Source of the DNA: Litomosoides sigmodontis
Lineage: Eukaryota > Nematoda > Chromadorea > Rhabditida > Onchocercidae
Length of the DNA stretch: 64,000 nt
NCBI GenBank assembly: GCA_963070105.1
Contig: OY718805.1
Span: 1 to 64,000, forward strand
Reading direction: 5' to 3'
In this document: positions 36,684 to 49,509 of the stretch, in pieces
How positions within the stretch are numbered: the stretch's first letter is position 1
Layout of the letters: each line of letters starts with the position of its first letter
Position numbers and translations under genes: made by a program
The notes under the pieces: generated by a model
The model's database searches: none
What the model was told of the DNA's origin: nothing
The model's input: the letters and a program-made list of their open reading frames with translations, nothing else

Positions 36684-37739
36684 TTAGTGATCGTTAGTGC
36701 CGCTATTGCCAGGCAAATTGAAAATTGTTTGCGGCCAAGATAGAACGGCGTCATTTGCAGCAAGCACTTCACTTCCTTCGTTTTTCAATTTTTCATCAGC
36801 GCACTATAAAGTTCATATATACTGTAAGGCTTACTTTTAAGAAATATCAGTGGAAATAATTGCGAAAGGAGAAAAAACTGGATACATCAAATGCAGGTCT
36901 AAAATAAAATTTGGAACAAGAAATCATTACTAAGCTTCGACGATCTTCAGCTAGAAATTTTGCTCGAACTTTTCTCATTGTTAGCAACCCCTTCGTCAGA
37001 CGCCTCCAATTCTTCAAAGCTCTCTCTTTTCGTCTCTGAAAGAAGTCAGTCGTGTTTAAGAAGAAAAAATCCCTTGAATTTCATAATTTTACCTTCTCAG
37101 CTGCAATTTGTTTTCTGTTGTGAAATTCTTTCCACGCTTCACGTAATACCTCTTCGTGCTGTTTCAAAACGATGCAACCATCAAGACTGGAGAAAGCACA
37201 CTTTATTTTATGGTAGTAAAACTTAAATGAAAGGAAAAAATTGATCACACAGTGAATGTAATTTACATCTGTTCAACACTAACATAGGATGATTTCCCCC
37301 TTTATGGAATTCCCAGCCGACCACTGCAGGTACGCAATCGATTTCGAGCTGCCGAGAAATAGCAAGCAGTCCATTTAGCCGAAGATGGATACAACCTTCT
37401 GGTACCATACTGCTTTTGTAAACATATAAATTACCAAATTCATTGCGTGGTATACGTCCCTAAAGTCGTAAATCCTTCAGCTCAACAAACTGCCAGAAAT
37501 AGCAACTAATAAATTTATTTTGAACGTAACTAGCACGCGTAACTACAGAAAAAACAAAGCGTAGAAAGATTAAAACCCTTTACATTGATGACTTTAGGTG
37601 GTACATACGGTTCAGTCTGCCAATATCCGTACAGTTCCAAAAATCGTGGTTCTCTTTGTTCTGATACTGCACGATTATTCATCCTTCCACTCACTATTTT
37701 GTATGGCTTTTCGCCAGGCTATAAATTGCATATGCATAA

Positions 37740-37775
<36 letters not shown>

Positions 37776-40754
37776 AAAATATAACACCAAAGATTTTTTC
37801 CATTCCAAAATATTCCAAACCAACGAGCAAGAAAGTTTCCTGGTAAAAAACACTTTGATAACCAAGACACACCTTAACCATACGCGCATGCTTCATCCAA
37901 TTCAATGCACCGTCAAGATGAAACACAGAACTTCGCGGATAAATATCATAACCTCGAATTCGTCCAATAGGGGGTTGATCTTCCGGATAAATCGCTTCAT
38001 ATTTCAAGATATCTTTCTTCAGCACATATCTGGAAGTACAAAATTGTTGCTAATGAAAAAACGTACCAGAAATTATCTTACAGTGGATGATTCTTGTATT
38101 CGGCAACCGTTGATGGTTTTGGCTTTGAAAGGAGTTCGTTGTGTATCGCAACATCTTCAAGGCGTTCACGTCTTCGATCTTTGCTCCGATATATCTATAA
38201 AACAATTAAGGCAGAAGTAGGTGGAGTAAAGAGAACCGGCTGAAATGGACCAAAATCAGAGACCTTTAATGTATCGGTCCACCATAAAGAATCGACTCGA
38301 AGTCGTCGTGTTTCAGCTGAGAGGAATTTTGAAGCATATCGTGCTGTTACATCGCGCATACCCATGTCTGCATCAGTTATATTTGTTTAGACCAAAAATT
38401 GTAGCTCGCATGCATGACAGCCGTAATTCAATCTGAGAAATTATCCATCGTAGGAAACTTACAGTTATCGATGCTAATAACATAATGCATTGGTGCAGTG
38501 GCGTTTTCTTCCAAGCTTTCAGGTAAATCAACAGTTCCACACCAAGGGTCCATGCCTAAATAAAATGCAAAAAAGGTGTAAAAGTGTAGGAAAAACGCAA
38601 CAAAAGGAACCCTTCTCTAATATAACGGGAAAAAATGAATCTTTCAAAATTTTGTATATGAAACTCTACAATTAACAAACCAGCGAGATGAATGGATGCA
38701 AGGTATATAACATGTTGGTGTCGTTACTGCACTAGATGTGTCAATTTCAATTCACCCATATTTTGAAGAGTTCATTCACTCAAACTGACATGCTTCATTC
38801 ATTCAACGTATACGGAGCTAGCCAATAGTAAATACACAGCACCTACCATTTTACGTATAATTTACATTTAAATTTTGCTAATCAAATAAAAAGTTTTGCA
38901 ATATAACATACAAATCCATCTAGTATTATTACAGTCCCAATATTCCACCCAGTAATTCCTTCCTGAATTTGTCTTCCTCTTCTTCGTAGATGCAATTTGA
39001 TCGGAATTATTTCCGCCGCTTTCTCTCAATGTCGTTGCATTTGCCTGTTTTGGCTCTCGACACTTTTTCATTCTGCTGTGCTCGCTGAAATCATCTGTTT
39101 TCATCTGCACCTTCTTTGTCACTTCGTATAGTTTCCTCTCCCATACCACTGAATTGTCGTCGTTATTGATATTCGTTTTAACAAAGGCTTCAGTATGCTC
39201 AGAACATAACGTACTCGCTATCTAAACGAAATATTGTACGCTCCATAGAATCTGCATTAATATAACAATGTGGACCATATAACATTCTGATTGTACCAAG
39301 TTGATCTTTTAAAACCATCCATTGAAGTGAATGTTGAAAGAGATTGCTTAACGTACTAGCTTCTGTGTTATAGGCTGACATGAGAGACACAATCGGCTGC
39401 ATTGCTTTAACGACAACAGACATAAAAACAGCAACTGAAAAAGTAGAAATACTTGACGAAATGATACATAAGATTATCTAAAGCACGACTAATCGTTCAC
39501 TGTCTCTGAAAAGCTTACCGATGCCAAATCTCGATCGTCTTCGTAGGCATGTTCACCAATCAAATCTTCTAATCTTTTCATCTAAATTCACAATTTAATT
39601 GAAGGAAAAACATCACTTCAAACTCTAGGAAAAAACAAATTTCATTGATGGATTTCAGCAGGAAAAAATCTATAGTCAAAAGATATATATATATTAATTA
39701 TATATATTTACTTGAGAATCGTAAACGCAATTTCTGGAGGCATGTTTCGCCTTAGTAAATCGGAAAGTTGATCGGAACCACTTCATGAATCTCTCGGCGA
39801 TTGCTACATCGAATTCATGCTTCGCCGCGGTTATATAACCTTCCGGTATCAATGACAGGCACAATGATATTAATGTTTCATGTTGTATTAAGGTGCGTGT
39901 CAACGTACGTAAATGTGCAATGTAACAGAGAAGATGCATCTGAATTTAGCAGAGAACAGTCATTCTAGCACACGTTTCGGTTTGTGTGACAAAATTTGTT
40001 AAATTCAAATACTGCGAAAGATCGTCTCTAGAAGGATCGAGTATGAGACTAAGTGTATCTATGTCATATTCTTGTTTCGTATTAAATTACTTTGAGTTAC
40101 AACCAACAATAACTATAATTAAGCAAACCTCGTACGCTCTTCTTTTAGATATAACCTTGGTTTTAACATCCGCACCGGAGCAATTCAATTTTAGACTAAC
40201 CTTATGACAATTAATTTGTCGTTCACGAATTTTACGGTTGACCTGCTGCCTAATAAATCTTGCCCACTTGCTTTCTGTTTCGACAGATTTTGCAGCTTTA
40301 ATTGTAACTTCAATGGTCCGGTCAGGATTTGCTCCATAATTCCTTTCATCAGCAAAATCAACCTCTTCCCACTCATCCTCCGAAACATTCGAACCGATAG
40401 TATCATCTGAACTAACGCTGATCTTACGTTTCCGTCCCTTGTGTTCTTTGAAAATTTTAGCAGCACCACTTTTGGATTTCGAATTACCTAAAAATGGCTT
40501 CTGATTTACAGTCCTTGGAAAGGAATACAGAAAATTACATTCCTAATATTAGGTCAGTGTAGCAGAATTTGTTCTATTCAATCTACTATGATGCTAGGAA
40601 TACGACTTTCATTACTCAAGCTTTTAGCTTTACCCTGTTCCAAAGAGGTGTGACTTTCATTACTCACGCTAACGTCCACATGATTCGTGCATTCCTTCGT
40701 GGTCAGTGCCAGCGTTGATTTGCGCTGCAGCTTACGGTTAGCAATTCTTCCCAT
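36684..40754 (-). CDS. xpc-1: XPC/Rad4 DNA damage recognition protein
   Basis: XPC finds helix-distorting lesions in the nucleus and starts global-genome nucleotide excision repair. About 15 exons run from ATG 40754 (MGRIANRKLQRKS, directly after a TTGCAG acceptor) to TAA at 36684. Landmarks in order are an acidic-basic N-terminus with SEDEWEEVDF, the transglutaminase-fold part (MHLLCYIAHLRTL at 39939, LLFLCLLSLKQCSRLCLSCQ at 39436-39359, YWVEYWDCNNTRWIC near 38940), NATAPMHYVISID, MRDVTARY, the beta-hairpin domains (AEYKNHPLYVLKKDILKYEA; KPYKIVSGRMNNRA; YGYWQTEPYVPP; GRIPRNEFGNLYVY; VPAVVGWEFHKGGNHP) and the C-terminal ERALKNWRRLTKGLL helix that contacts TFIIH/centrin in other species. The last exon ends VLAANDAVLSWPQTIFN. 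Length is about 740 residues, shorter than human XPC (940). Exact ends of several exons, especially exons 1-2 and the last two, are estimates. Confidence 0.93.
37738..37772. repeat. (AT)n microsatellite in an XPC intron
   Basis: About 15 TA dinucleotides between two beta-hairpin-domain exons of the XPC gene. It creates the spurious IYIYIYIY peptides in both strands. Confidence 0.95.
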
Positions 40755-41583
40755 TCTGCAACAACAACAACGGAAATGGCTTGGAAAACAACGTGTCAAC
40801 ATTTCACTAGCCGGGAAAGGGACTGAAAGAACGGACATACATATTCGAGAAGGTTTAGCACCACCAACTAGAGAAAAGCGAACAGTTCGAGCTCCTGCTG
40901 CCAACAATACCTCGAACGGAACAGTCTGCTCCTTCCTCAGACACTACATTTAATCCTCCCCCAAGCGCCACCGTCCATTCAACGCACTGTGTTGCAGCAA
41001 TCGCTTGTCGACGAAATTTCGCAATGTGTCGAGCGCATTTCTGTGGGAAAGGGCAGTGTGAGGATGCTATTTATGGCGATAGTTTTTGCCAGCTGAGGGG
41101 GGATTTCTGCTTGCTACCCGTCTATCACAGGAGGTCATATGCTACCACGGTCGTACTATTGCGCCGACGTACAGTGCACACTTTGGAGGTAACAGTACGG
41201 CTCGTAGACGAGTGCGCCGCCACCACTGTCATTCTTTTAAGGGTACAAATAATACCTGCTTGTATTGCATGTCGATGAGAAACGAAATACTATTTGTATC
41301 GTATGCCAGTTTTAAATTTTCCCAATTTTATTCGACAATTAAGGCACTACGCAACATGACACAAAAAGTTTACCGCACTGAGTGGCACAAATTATGGCGG
41401 AAATTGTTAAAGAAAGTGTGATACATAATTTAAAATGGAGAACCATGGTTAGAACAATTAAAACTCTATTGGATTTCGAAGAGATTATAGAATTTCTCGA
41501 ATTTGAAAAGAAGGGAATCCTCTGCATAGCTTGAAAAGAGCATCTTGTAGGTGTTATAAGTTCCAAGCGAATAAATAACTTAT
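40755..41583. promoter_or_regulatory. Spacer between XPC start and the Ig-protein 3' end
   Basis: This 0.8 kb separates the XPC start codon from the stop codon of the next minus-strand gene, and is presumably the XPC promoter plus the 3' untranslated region of the Ig gene. Overlapping frames of 84-111 codons on the plus strand (41024-41421) have no family resemblance or splice structure, and I see no other feature. Confidence 0.4.
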
Positions 41584-43841
41584 TCAATCAAAGCACAGGT
41601 TCAAGGATTGTTCATTTTGACCTTCGCGGTTCTTCACCACACACTTGTACCTGTAACACGAGAGACTGTTTTTCATCTGTTCAGTCTCTTTCTAAAAACA
41701 GCATCATTTGGCTGACCAATTTGTTCAGTAATGGCTATTACTAGCAGTGTTGTTATTTACTTAAGTTTATGAATAGGAATTTATTAAAAATTCCTTGATT
41801 GGTTGGTTTTCGTTTCATGTAGTTGGTTTCGCGTAATTTGCTTCCGCGCTAGTAAGCTATGCAATTATTTCGCGAAACCATTACAGTGTTTGCCTGAAAA
41901 TAACTCACTTGGCCTGGTCTTCCTTTACTGGACCGTGTATTTCTAATAAGAACTGAAAGCCCTCTTTATCTTTATCATCTTTTTTTGTTACCATTTTTAT
42001 TCGATCCGTCGCTTTTAGCGGCTTATCATCCTAAAAACATGAATCAATGGACCAGAACTCATAGTATAAAATATAGTAATGAGTGTATTTCTTATGGTAG
42101 GACACCGTATTTAATGAGATACGTTTCTTTCTTATAATAAAGTGACGTAGCTACAGACTTATTCTGCATCTACTGATAAATTGAAAACTTAAACTTTAGA
42201 GTAGATAGGAAATTTGTGAAACTGGAAATATAGTGATGCCTGTTACGAAAAACTTGAAGTGTATTTTTTGGTAGATATGCGACTGGTGCTTTTTACAGCT
42301 ATTGGAGGAAAACGGACGATGAAGTACGAGACATTATCTCTTCCTCAACTTTCCCATTTTTGACACCAATTTTTTTTTGATGAATGTGAAGGCACAAAGC
42401 CTCCCTCCCATTCTCTAGAATAAATGCCGCATTTTTTAGAATGGTTTAAAGATACAATACTTTGAACCATTCAGCTGTCATTTCCAAATGTGACTTCGCT
42501 CGAACTTTAATCACAATAATGTTACCACCGTCACGCTGTACTATATGGGGCTTATCGTGAAATTCTGGTGCATCTAAAAGAAAATTTGCATTATCTTATG
42601 GTAATTACTTTCACTGTAAATTCTAAGTAAGCTGTCGGTAGTTTTGCCGCAAGTACTCGTCGGAACACAGTGAGTCCTATCTACTTTCCTCCCTCATCCT
42701 CTCTCAAGCGATATTCATTAGTCGTCATCATGTCGTCATATACAACATATCATCACTCCATTATCAGATTACTATTGTTCTTGTTGTTAGAATAAATGGT
42801 TGAAAAATAAAGACTTAATTATTAGTGCAAATCGCCTCCAATCTTGGTGGGATAGCTACCAATTTGATAATTGCTTTCCTAAATAAATGATCTATTTAAT
42901 TCGTTATAAGATACAAACTTGCGGTTCCACTGCTAGTATTTTTCCCACTTAACATTAAAAAAGCGTAATAAGAAATATTTAGGTATGAATCAAGCAAGTA
43001 ACACTTACTTCCAGCTTTTACAGTAAACGTAGCACTATTTTCACCATCGCTGCTACAGAACTTTGCCTTGTATGAGCCCGCAAGTTCCTTATCGAAATTC
43101 TTGATAAAAATAAATAAACTGGCAAATGCGGTACATTTCAAGTGGATAAGCAAGTAAAATGACTGGATACTGCAGTTCGCAAGAAGTTACTGCTTATATT
43201 TCATCGATCGTCTTTGATATGTATTAATTGTTGAAACATTGCATTGCAAGTATAGACTAGCACGCAAACTGCATTACTACAACGACAATGTTCTGTAACT
43301 GAGATGTCATATCCCGCGAACCACGGAAAGATCTACGGATGTTTGGACGGTCCTTATAAGGGAGATCTTGTAGCAAATTTCAGTGCCAGACGAACTGATA
43401 TGCCAATGGTCATATAAATTTGATATGCTGAATAGGTGCTGTAACTGTAGTGATTAGTGCAGACACAAAAAGTGCTCAAGAAGTAGTGCAGTTAGCAGCG
43501 ACGTATACGTGACATCATTCCTATTCGTACCATGGAATGACAGGAGTTGCTTACCTTAATTTCACATTTTAACAATGTTCTCTTGCCACCTTCATCATGT
43601 TGCGAAAAAACATATGTTTCGGTTGGCTGAATTTCTTTCTCACCCAAAAACCACTTTGTCTTCTCGGGTAAAATACCTGCAGGAAAGTAAACAAACAAAG
43701 AGAGCAAGATGACTTGTCTATCTGAATAAATAAGCGAATAAACAAACGGCACCGACCGGATACGATCACTTCTAAAGAAACAGTATTTGCTTTAGCGTCT
43801 TGTACAATTTTCGGTTCTCCATGTATTACTGGCGGAGCCAT
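41584..43841 (-). CDS. Two-immunoglobulin-domain (I-set) protein, DIM-1-like
   Basis: Six exons (first 43841-43757; others near 43677-43556, 43100-43010, 42573-42468, 42031-41909, and 41660-41584) give about 199 residues. Domain 1 starts PPVIHGEPKIVQDAKANTVS, with the I-set tryptophan in EKTKWFLGEKEI and the Tyr/Cys strand GSYKAKFCSSDGENSATF. Domain 2 is APEFHDKPHIVQRDGGN, TAEWFKDDKPL, and ends KYKCVVKNREGQNEQSLNL. There is no signal peptide or membrane helix, so an intracellular, cytoskeletal role is expected as for the nematode muscle Ig proteins (DIM-1, twitchin, UNC-89). The short length suggests a stand-alone pair of domains. The ATG follows a CTACAG acceptor 11 bases upstream. The family choice beyond I-set is a guess. 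Confidence 0.85.
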
Positions 43842-45834
43842 TCTGGTTCAATCTGTAGATTGATATTCCATCACTCAATGTTTCATATCCTTATGAATAA
43901 AGTGAAAAGGAATGAAGTAGAATGGAATGGAATAAATGATAAACAGTGGATGGAAAGGAGAGAGAAATTTTTCCTGGAAAGATCGAGAAGCGAAGTAGTG
44001 AGGGTTCTCCTCTCTGAAAGAGCAGAGATATACTTTCATAATGATAATAAAATTGCAGCTTCAGCAACGGGGGCTTTTTTCTTCTGTGAGGGAGGTTAAC
44101 AGCTGACAACAGCTAACATCGTCTCACCTAGTCACTTTTTTCCAGTCGCTGCTCTAGTGGTATACACTTAAACCTAAACCGCAACCTTATTATCCCTCTT
44201 CCCTTCCACACTCTCCTACACAAAAGCACACATCGCATCTATTTTTTCATCCGATTCTATGCCTATCTGAACTACTTCTGATGATGAAAGGAAAACGGTA
44301 TTGCTAAAAGATGAGAGTAACGTACAAGGAGGGTTTGCCACCAAATCACTCTATGGGTAACGAGAAAACTGATCCAAAAACTTCAAATATTGTTCAAATA
44401 CTGCCATCTACTCTTACTAAACTAAACAAAGCAAGTACGGATGGCAAGACAATATTTGTTCTAATGTGATCAACTCGGAAACGATTTAGTCCTTTCTCCT
44501 GTCACCTATTTATTTCCAAATCGAGAAAGAATTAGTTGAATCAGTGATCGGCATTTCTATAAGGAATAGAATGGCTAATACAGGAAAATTATTTTGCGTC
44601 CACCATAATTGTTGCAAGAAAGACTTCGACAAACCCAATTAATATCATGTTTAATTTTTATACAACAATCCCTGATAACTATGTCCGTTTCGTTTGCTAA
44701 TAAAAGTGACTGTTGAAGCAGTAAGGACAATTACAGTCGTCGAAACATAAATTATGAAGTTACGTGCACCCATGCTCATTTGTACTACCAAGCACGTTAT
44801 GTAGGACCGTATAAACACAGCTATCTTATTTATTAAGTTTGATCATTAAACTCCGACAGGTCAAACGCGTTTCAACTGAACTTTTGCTATTTCTCTTCTC
44901 TTATGACAATAATGAATGTATCATGGAAATGCGTCACATCACTACAAATAGGATAGTTACCTTAATAGCCATCTATATTTTGCAAGTGCGCTGATTCGGG
45001 GATGTTGTTCCAGGACACGGTACCTAACCACATAAACATACACCTAACCACAAAACATATGCTCACATACACATACACATACACACATATGCTTCTTGGT
45101 GAATTACACTCACGCACTTTACAACGGGAAGAACTTTAATGATATAAATGTTGTTGTGGATGATGGCTAACAGGCTTCTTGCAGAGTGAAAACCAACCAG
45201 CTAAAAATCTCGAGAGGAGGAGAAATAAGTCGGACTCTCTTTTGCTCTGTAGGGAATAGCTGCAATAGACAATGTTTTCATCTTTCCTATCACAAAAACG
45301 AAAACTTTTAAATCTTTTTTTTCAGGTCGAGAATAGATTAAGAAACCAGTCAGACAGATAGACACGAGCAACAAGTGAGCAAGGACAAAAAGACTTGGAC
45401 ATAAACTGATTGCGAAGGGATAGATTAAGGTTCAATTTTTGAATTTTCCGACTTATAAACAGAAACACTACGTCACAATGGAAAGGAATCCTACTGATCC
45501 AATCATTATTTTATGTGACCGCAGATCAATTCCATTTTCGAATCTCCTTATGACCTTTTGTGCACCGTAGTCGAGATTTCAGAAATAGTTTTTTCGTTCA
45601 ACGTGAGTCAGCTGAAGGAGGAAAAATTGACATTCCTCAAACTCACTAGTGAAAGTTAGTGGTATCCTACATCGCAATTTAACGGTAAAACAGAAGTGTG
45701 GAATGTCAGAAATGCCAACACAGCGCATTAATGTTCCACAAGTGCATTTCTCCCCTCAGCATTCTTCTGTTTCATTGCTCGTAGTGTCATACTTGAAGAC
45801 ACGTATTATAAATTCCTTTATCAAATAGCCTAAT
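43842..45834. other. Intergenic, no recognised gene
   Basis: About 2 kb between the Ig-protein start and the ARV1 stop. It has a purine/pyrimidine-rich zone at 43900-44060, an inexact inverted repeat TTAACAGCTG / CAGCTAAC at about 44096-44121, and a degenerate CA-rich tract at 45020-45090 (CACATACACATACACACAT). Short frames on both strands have no support. Confidence 0.5.
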
Positions 45835-47382
45835 TTATGTAAAGCATAATGAATCTATCAATAAGCCAATGGAACGTGAAATAAGAGTGGCGATTACAAC
45901 GACAAGAAGACTTCTACTCAGTGCAATGTTGCATAATGCTGAAAATGACAAACTTTAGCATTCACTGAAAATGCACATCAAGATGCCAGGCAAGAGTTAA
46001 AATTTACAAATAGAATGAAGTACCTCGTTGTGTTTGCACATGAGATATGAAAATGAAAATTTCGGTGAGCACTCTGTACGACCACAGGAAATGTAAATGC
46101 CATATAACTGACAGAACAGTGAATACGTTTCCTGAAACAACACATGAAATATTAACTCATTTTCGTTTCCGAGCCAAACACATATGCTCTCCTCCATATA
46201 TAATACTTGTTGTCTCTTTGAATTGCTCAAAATTAACTAATTAAAACTACATATGTAAGTGATTTAATTCGTCAAATATTTCAGATATTTCACTAATTAG
46301 AAATAAGCTAGTGTCACTTAAATGGACTTTAGTCCCAAAAAGATTTTTTTTTTAATTTGTTTGATGAATGGAGATTATTAAAGAAAACTGTTACATAACA
46401 AACCATAGGACCCAACACAAAATGTCTGCAACGCTTTTTTGACAGAAAATGTTGTGCGAACATGCGGGGGCAATATTAGTGACAACACAACCATAAACGA
46501 TACCATTTCCAGCATACTTTGCAATAAACATTCGTAAAACTTCCATTCCAAGTCATAAGCGTTCTCGTTACCAGACATTATCTGTCGACTTATCCACTTG
46601 CTGTAGGCATCGCACAGCATGAAAATGATACACAATTTGTGAGAGTACTGCAAATAAAACTAAGCGACGATGGGAGTACGGACGGAAGATACCTTTTAAT
46701 TTTGTGTGTCATTCTACTATTTCGATTTCACCTGTAAGTTATTCCATGACATGCCATCAATGTGATGATGAATGCTTTCGTGGTGATGAAAAGTAGCACC
46801 TGTTTTTTGCTACTGAGAAGCTTTGAGGGATTTCTGCTAAAAGCATTGTTGCATGCTAACGCTCAAACCGACTAAGGATATAATGATCTAACAAGCAGCA
46901 CGTCCATAACTACTACAAATGAATCATAAATTTTAGTAGCGATCTCAGATGTCAACGAAGAAGGACAGAATTCACTCATTCACTTCTACATGGTTCTAAA
47001 AAGCAAAAAGGTTACGCGGTTGTTAGTATTCATCAGGAAGTGTCGATAAGCCTCAATGTATTGCAGCATGAGATCGATTATTATCAGGACAGTATCGTAT
47101 TCGATGTACTCGTCTACAGCTTTGCCACAGTTAGACTGAAATTAAGTAGAAGGTTCAGACAGCGCTAGCCACTGGAAATGTGCAGTAAATGTGCATCTAC
47201 ACATAAAGTTACCACTAACTGGTTCAGACAAATTCGACACCTCACGCAGTTTGACATAAGTTTAACAAATGATAACATACACATGGAGTAAGTCGAATGC
47301 CGTTGTCACTGTATTTAAGGAAAAGACTTGATGAGGGGTGACAACAATTGATGCAAATATATTCATCCTCAGCTGCCGTCAT
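45835..47382 (-). CDS. arv-1: ARV1 lipid homeostasis protein of the endoplasmic reticulum
   Basis: ARV1 is an ER membrane protein linked to sterol transport and GPI-anchor synthesis. At least five exons: from ATG 47382 (MTAAEDEYICINCCHPSSS), through SNCGKAVDEYIEYDTVLIII and QYIEAYRHFLMNTNNR (47140-47030), YSHKLCIIFMLCDAYSKW (about 46650), VFTVLSVIWHLHFLWSYRVL (46135-46022), to LLVVVIATLISRSIGLLID and TAA at 45835. The N-terminal zinc-ribbon half uses the paired cysteines of CINC and of PCSNC, followed by the ARV1 homology block, which matches human ARV1 (VDKYIEYDPVIIL, QAYRHILFNT) closely. The remainder is hydrophobic with about four helices. The phase through the 46.4 kb exon end (GTAACAG donor near GLLC) is a likely but unchecked junction. 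Confidence 0.93.
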
Positions 47383-47475
47383 TCTTTGTGATCCCTCCGT
47401 TTATTTCCTGGAGCTTACGTGTGCCTCCTGATTAATGCAAGAGAGCGGAACCATATCGTACCATCCTGCACACAC

Positions 47476-47611
47476 ATGTTTCACCAGCAGTTGCATGCTA
47501 CGGGACCACTTCCCATTGACTCGCTTGAACTGGAGCCAGAGCCAACAAGTTATGCAGGAGAACCGAGGCATAAGGGTCAATGGGGCTTCGAGGGGATGTG
47601 GTCCTTTGGCG
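47476..47611 (+). CDS. Possible first exon of an unidentified plus-strand gene
   Basis: From ATG 47476 an open frame encodes MFHQQLHATGPLPI, then an acidic patch LELEPEPTSYAGEPRHKG and QWGFEGMWSFGDY, followed directly by GTGAGC, a good donor. The codon pattern looks like coding sequence, and the start is only about 94 bp from the divergent ARV1 start, as if the two share a promoter. I found no matching downstream exon with certainty; a hydrophobic stretch at 48221-48345 on the same strand (WKRNSLFAVHTEVALLITVP) overlaps the opposite-strand gene and may be chance. Confidence 0.3.
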
Positions 47612-48339
47612 ACTACGTGAGCATAGTGGCGGTGATGTGAGGATGATAATTCACATGTTCCTCGAAATGAAGTTTAAATTTTCGAAGTGCTGGTAGAAAA
47701 CTAGGGAGGGGCAGATAGGTTTGGGCGTTTGGTCACAGGTTGGTTATAATAATATGTGACAATAAGTTCAATTATAGTTGGGAACGATGATGAATTATCG
47801 ATAAGGAGATGACAGAATATTGGAAACATGTGTGGCAGAGCAGTGAAGTTCTGGGTAGGTTATTTTTGTTCGATAAGCAGTTGATTCTTTCCATTCTAAG
47901 GTGGGTGGGTATGTCTGCGCGACTTCCTAATTCGGCTTTGTCACGTTTCTAATTTATAATTTAGGTAATTAATACTGATGTTTCAACAATAAATTCTGCA
48001 GTGATATCGATGATGTATAAATCCAGAGTGATTTCTTGCTTTTCGAGTATTCTGCATAACTCCTGCTAAAGTTCCTACACTTGTAGTAATTAATGTGCAA
48101 GTTCTATAGTTTTTAATAATACTTGGCTTGTTGTCGACTGGCTGCAGAATGCCCTTTCCATGGCATGAAATTATTTATAAAATCAATATGTACGTAGTCA
48201 TGAATATCTATTTTAGTGGAAGCGAAATTCACTATTTGCTGTCCACACAGAAGTAGCACTTTTAATCACAGTTCCATCCTCAGTGACATCACTCGTATTT
48301 AGCATGCTGCTTCGGTCTGTTCTCTCAGCTTCTATTACA

Positions 48340-49496
48340 TTAGTTTTGTTGTAAAAGGAAGGAAGAAGACGAAATGCTTCGTGCTCGTGTGCAACCTTTT
48401 TGCACTTTCAAAGGATTGATTCTCTCAGGGCTTTTGATTTTTTCTGCAGTGGAACTGCCTCTTAATCTGAAAATGAAACAGAAACGGTTGATTTCTCGGC
48501 TCTTCCGATCCTCTTCTAGTCTGTTGTGAACTTTGTTGGGGAAAGTTTGTTTGGTTGGTTTGACATTCGATTGGTATGAAGAATTGGTTTATCCGTTTAC
48601 AGTAGTGCATAACAACATCTGTTTTTGTTCAGAATATAGATGAGCAGCATTGAAATAATTCTTATGGCACAACGATATTAGATACTGCTAGTCATCAAGA
48701 AGAGATTGTCTGTAGCGAAAATTGAAAACCCCGGCCTTGTTTAAGAAACATGATACATATGACTGAGAGGGGGAGGTTTGTGAATTGAATACGATTGGTA
48801 AGAATAAATACATTGTTGATAATTTACATAACGAGATAGCTTTGATGGGAAAGAACGAAGGAACACAACGGGGTAATAAATTACATGGCAATATAACTGA
48901 CATTTGGTGGGAAAGAATACAGTGAGTACACAGAAGATGAGATTACATGCGATATCTTCCACTTGAATGAGCCTTTCCTTTAAGTACTCGGATTTCTCGA
49001 CATTGTCCTTTTTTCCCAGTTTGACTGAGGTTATCAAGCAATCATAAACTACGTGTTGGTTCGGTAACTGATGCAAAAAGTTAGCACACAAGATACCAGC
49101 TTTTTCAATCACTGATTTATAAATGCACAAATTGAAGTGTTTCTGGAGACCATAAAAAGTGCTACAGATTAATTTTATGAGAAAGTGTTTCTTATCGTGA
49201 AATTGATTGATTTCCAAAAGTTTTCGGATGGTAGCTGTTTTATGAATTTGAGATCGACTGTCGTCTACAGTGAAAACCAAGCGAGCATGCATCTTTGGCA
49301 GCCACTGTATACTTCAGGCCTGAACAGTTACAAAATGATGCACTTGCCTTGCACACAGGCACCCCGCAGTTCTTTCCGTGGGAGTTGCCACCGGAAATTT
49401 TGGAATTATAATTTTAGCACGTTTGCTTGATAATCGAATATGAGAACACGAGCCAGTGCTAGACGATTTAATAAGTTCAGTAGAGCATACTTTCAA
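48340..49496 (-). CDS. Unidentified protein, longest single frame 183 codons
   Basis: The minus strand carries a long open exon (about 49310-48945; KTATIRKLLEINQF, then KSVIEKAGILCANFLHQLPN) without resemblance to a family I know, but with an amphipathic alpha-helical look. Upstream frame 49496-49330 (SSSTGSCSHIRLSSKRAK, no certain ATG) may be the N-terminal exon; downstream frame NKVHNRLEEDRKSREINRF, then a TTTTCAG acceptor (about 48475) and TARARSISSSS-like C-terminal peptide ending at TAA 48340. Introns between these are short or uncertain. It is divergent from the METTL23-like gene. Absence of domain matches leaves function open. Confidence 0.5.
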
Positions 49497-49509
49497 ATGG
49501 CATAATCAG

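Noticed and set aside
37585..38025. Frames with IYIYIYIY tracts on both strands
   Set aside because: The (AT)n tract is intronic in XPC; the real exon frame on the minus strand ends before it and resumes at PGEKPYKIVSGR.
41024..41421. Overlapping plus-strand frames of 84 and 111 codons
   Set aside because: Low-complexity basic peptides in the XPC upstream region, no family match, no splice signals.
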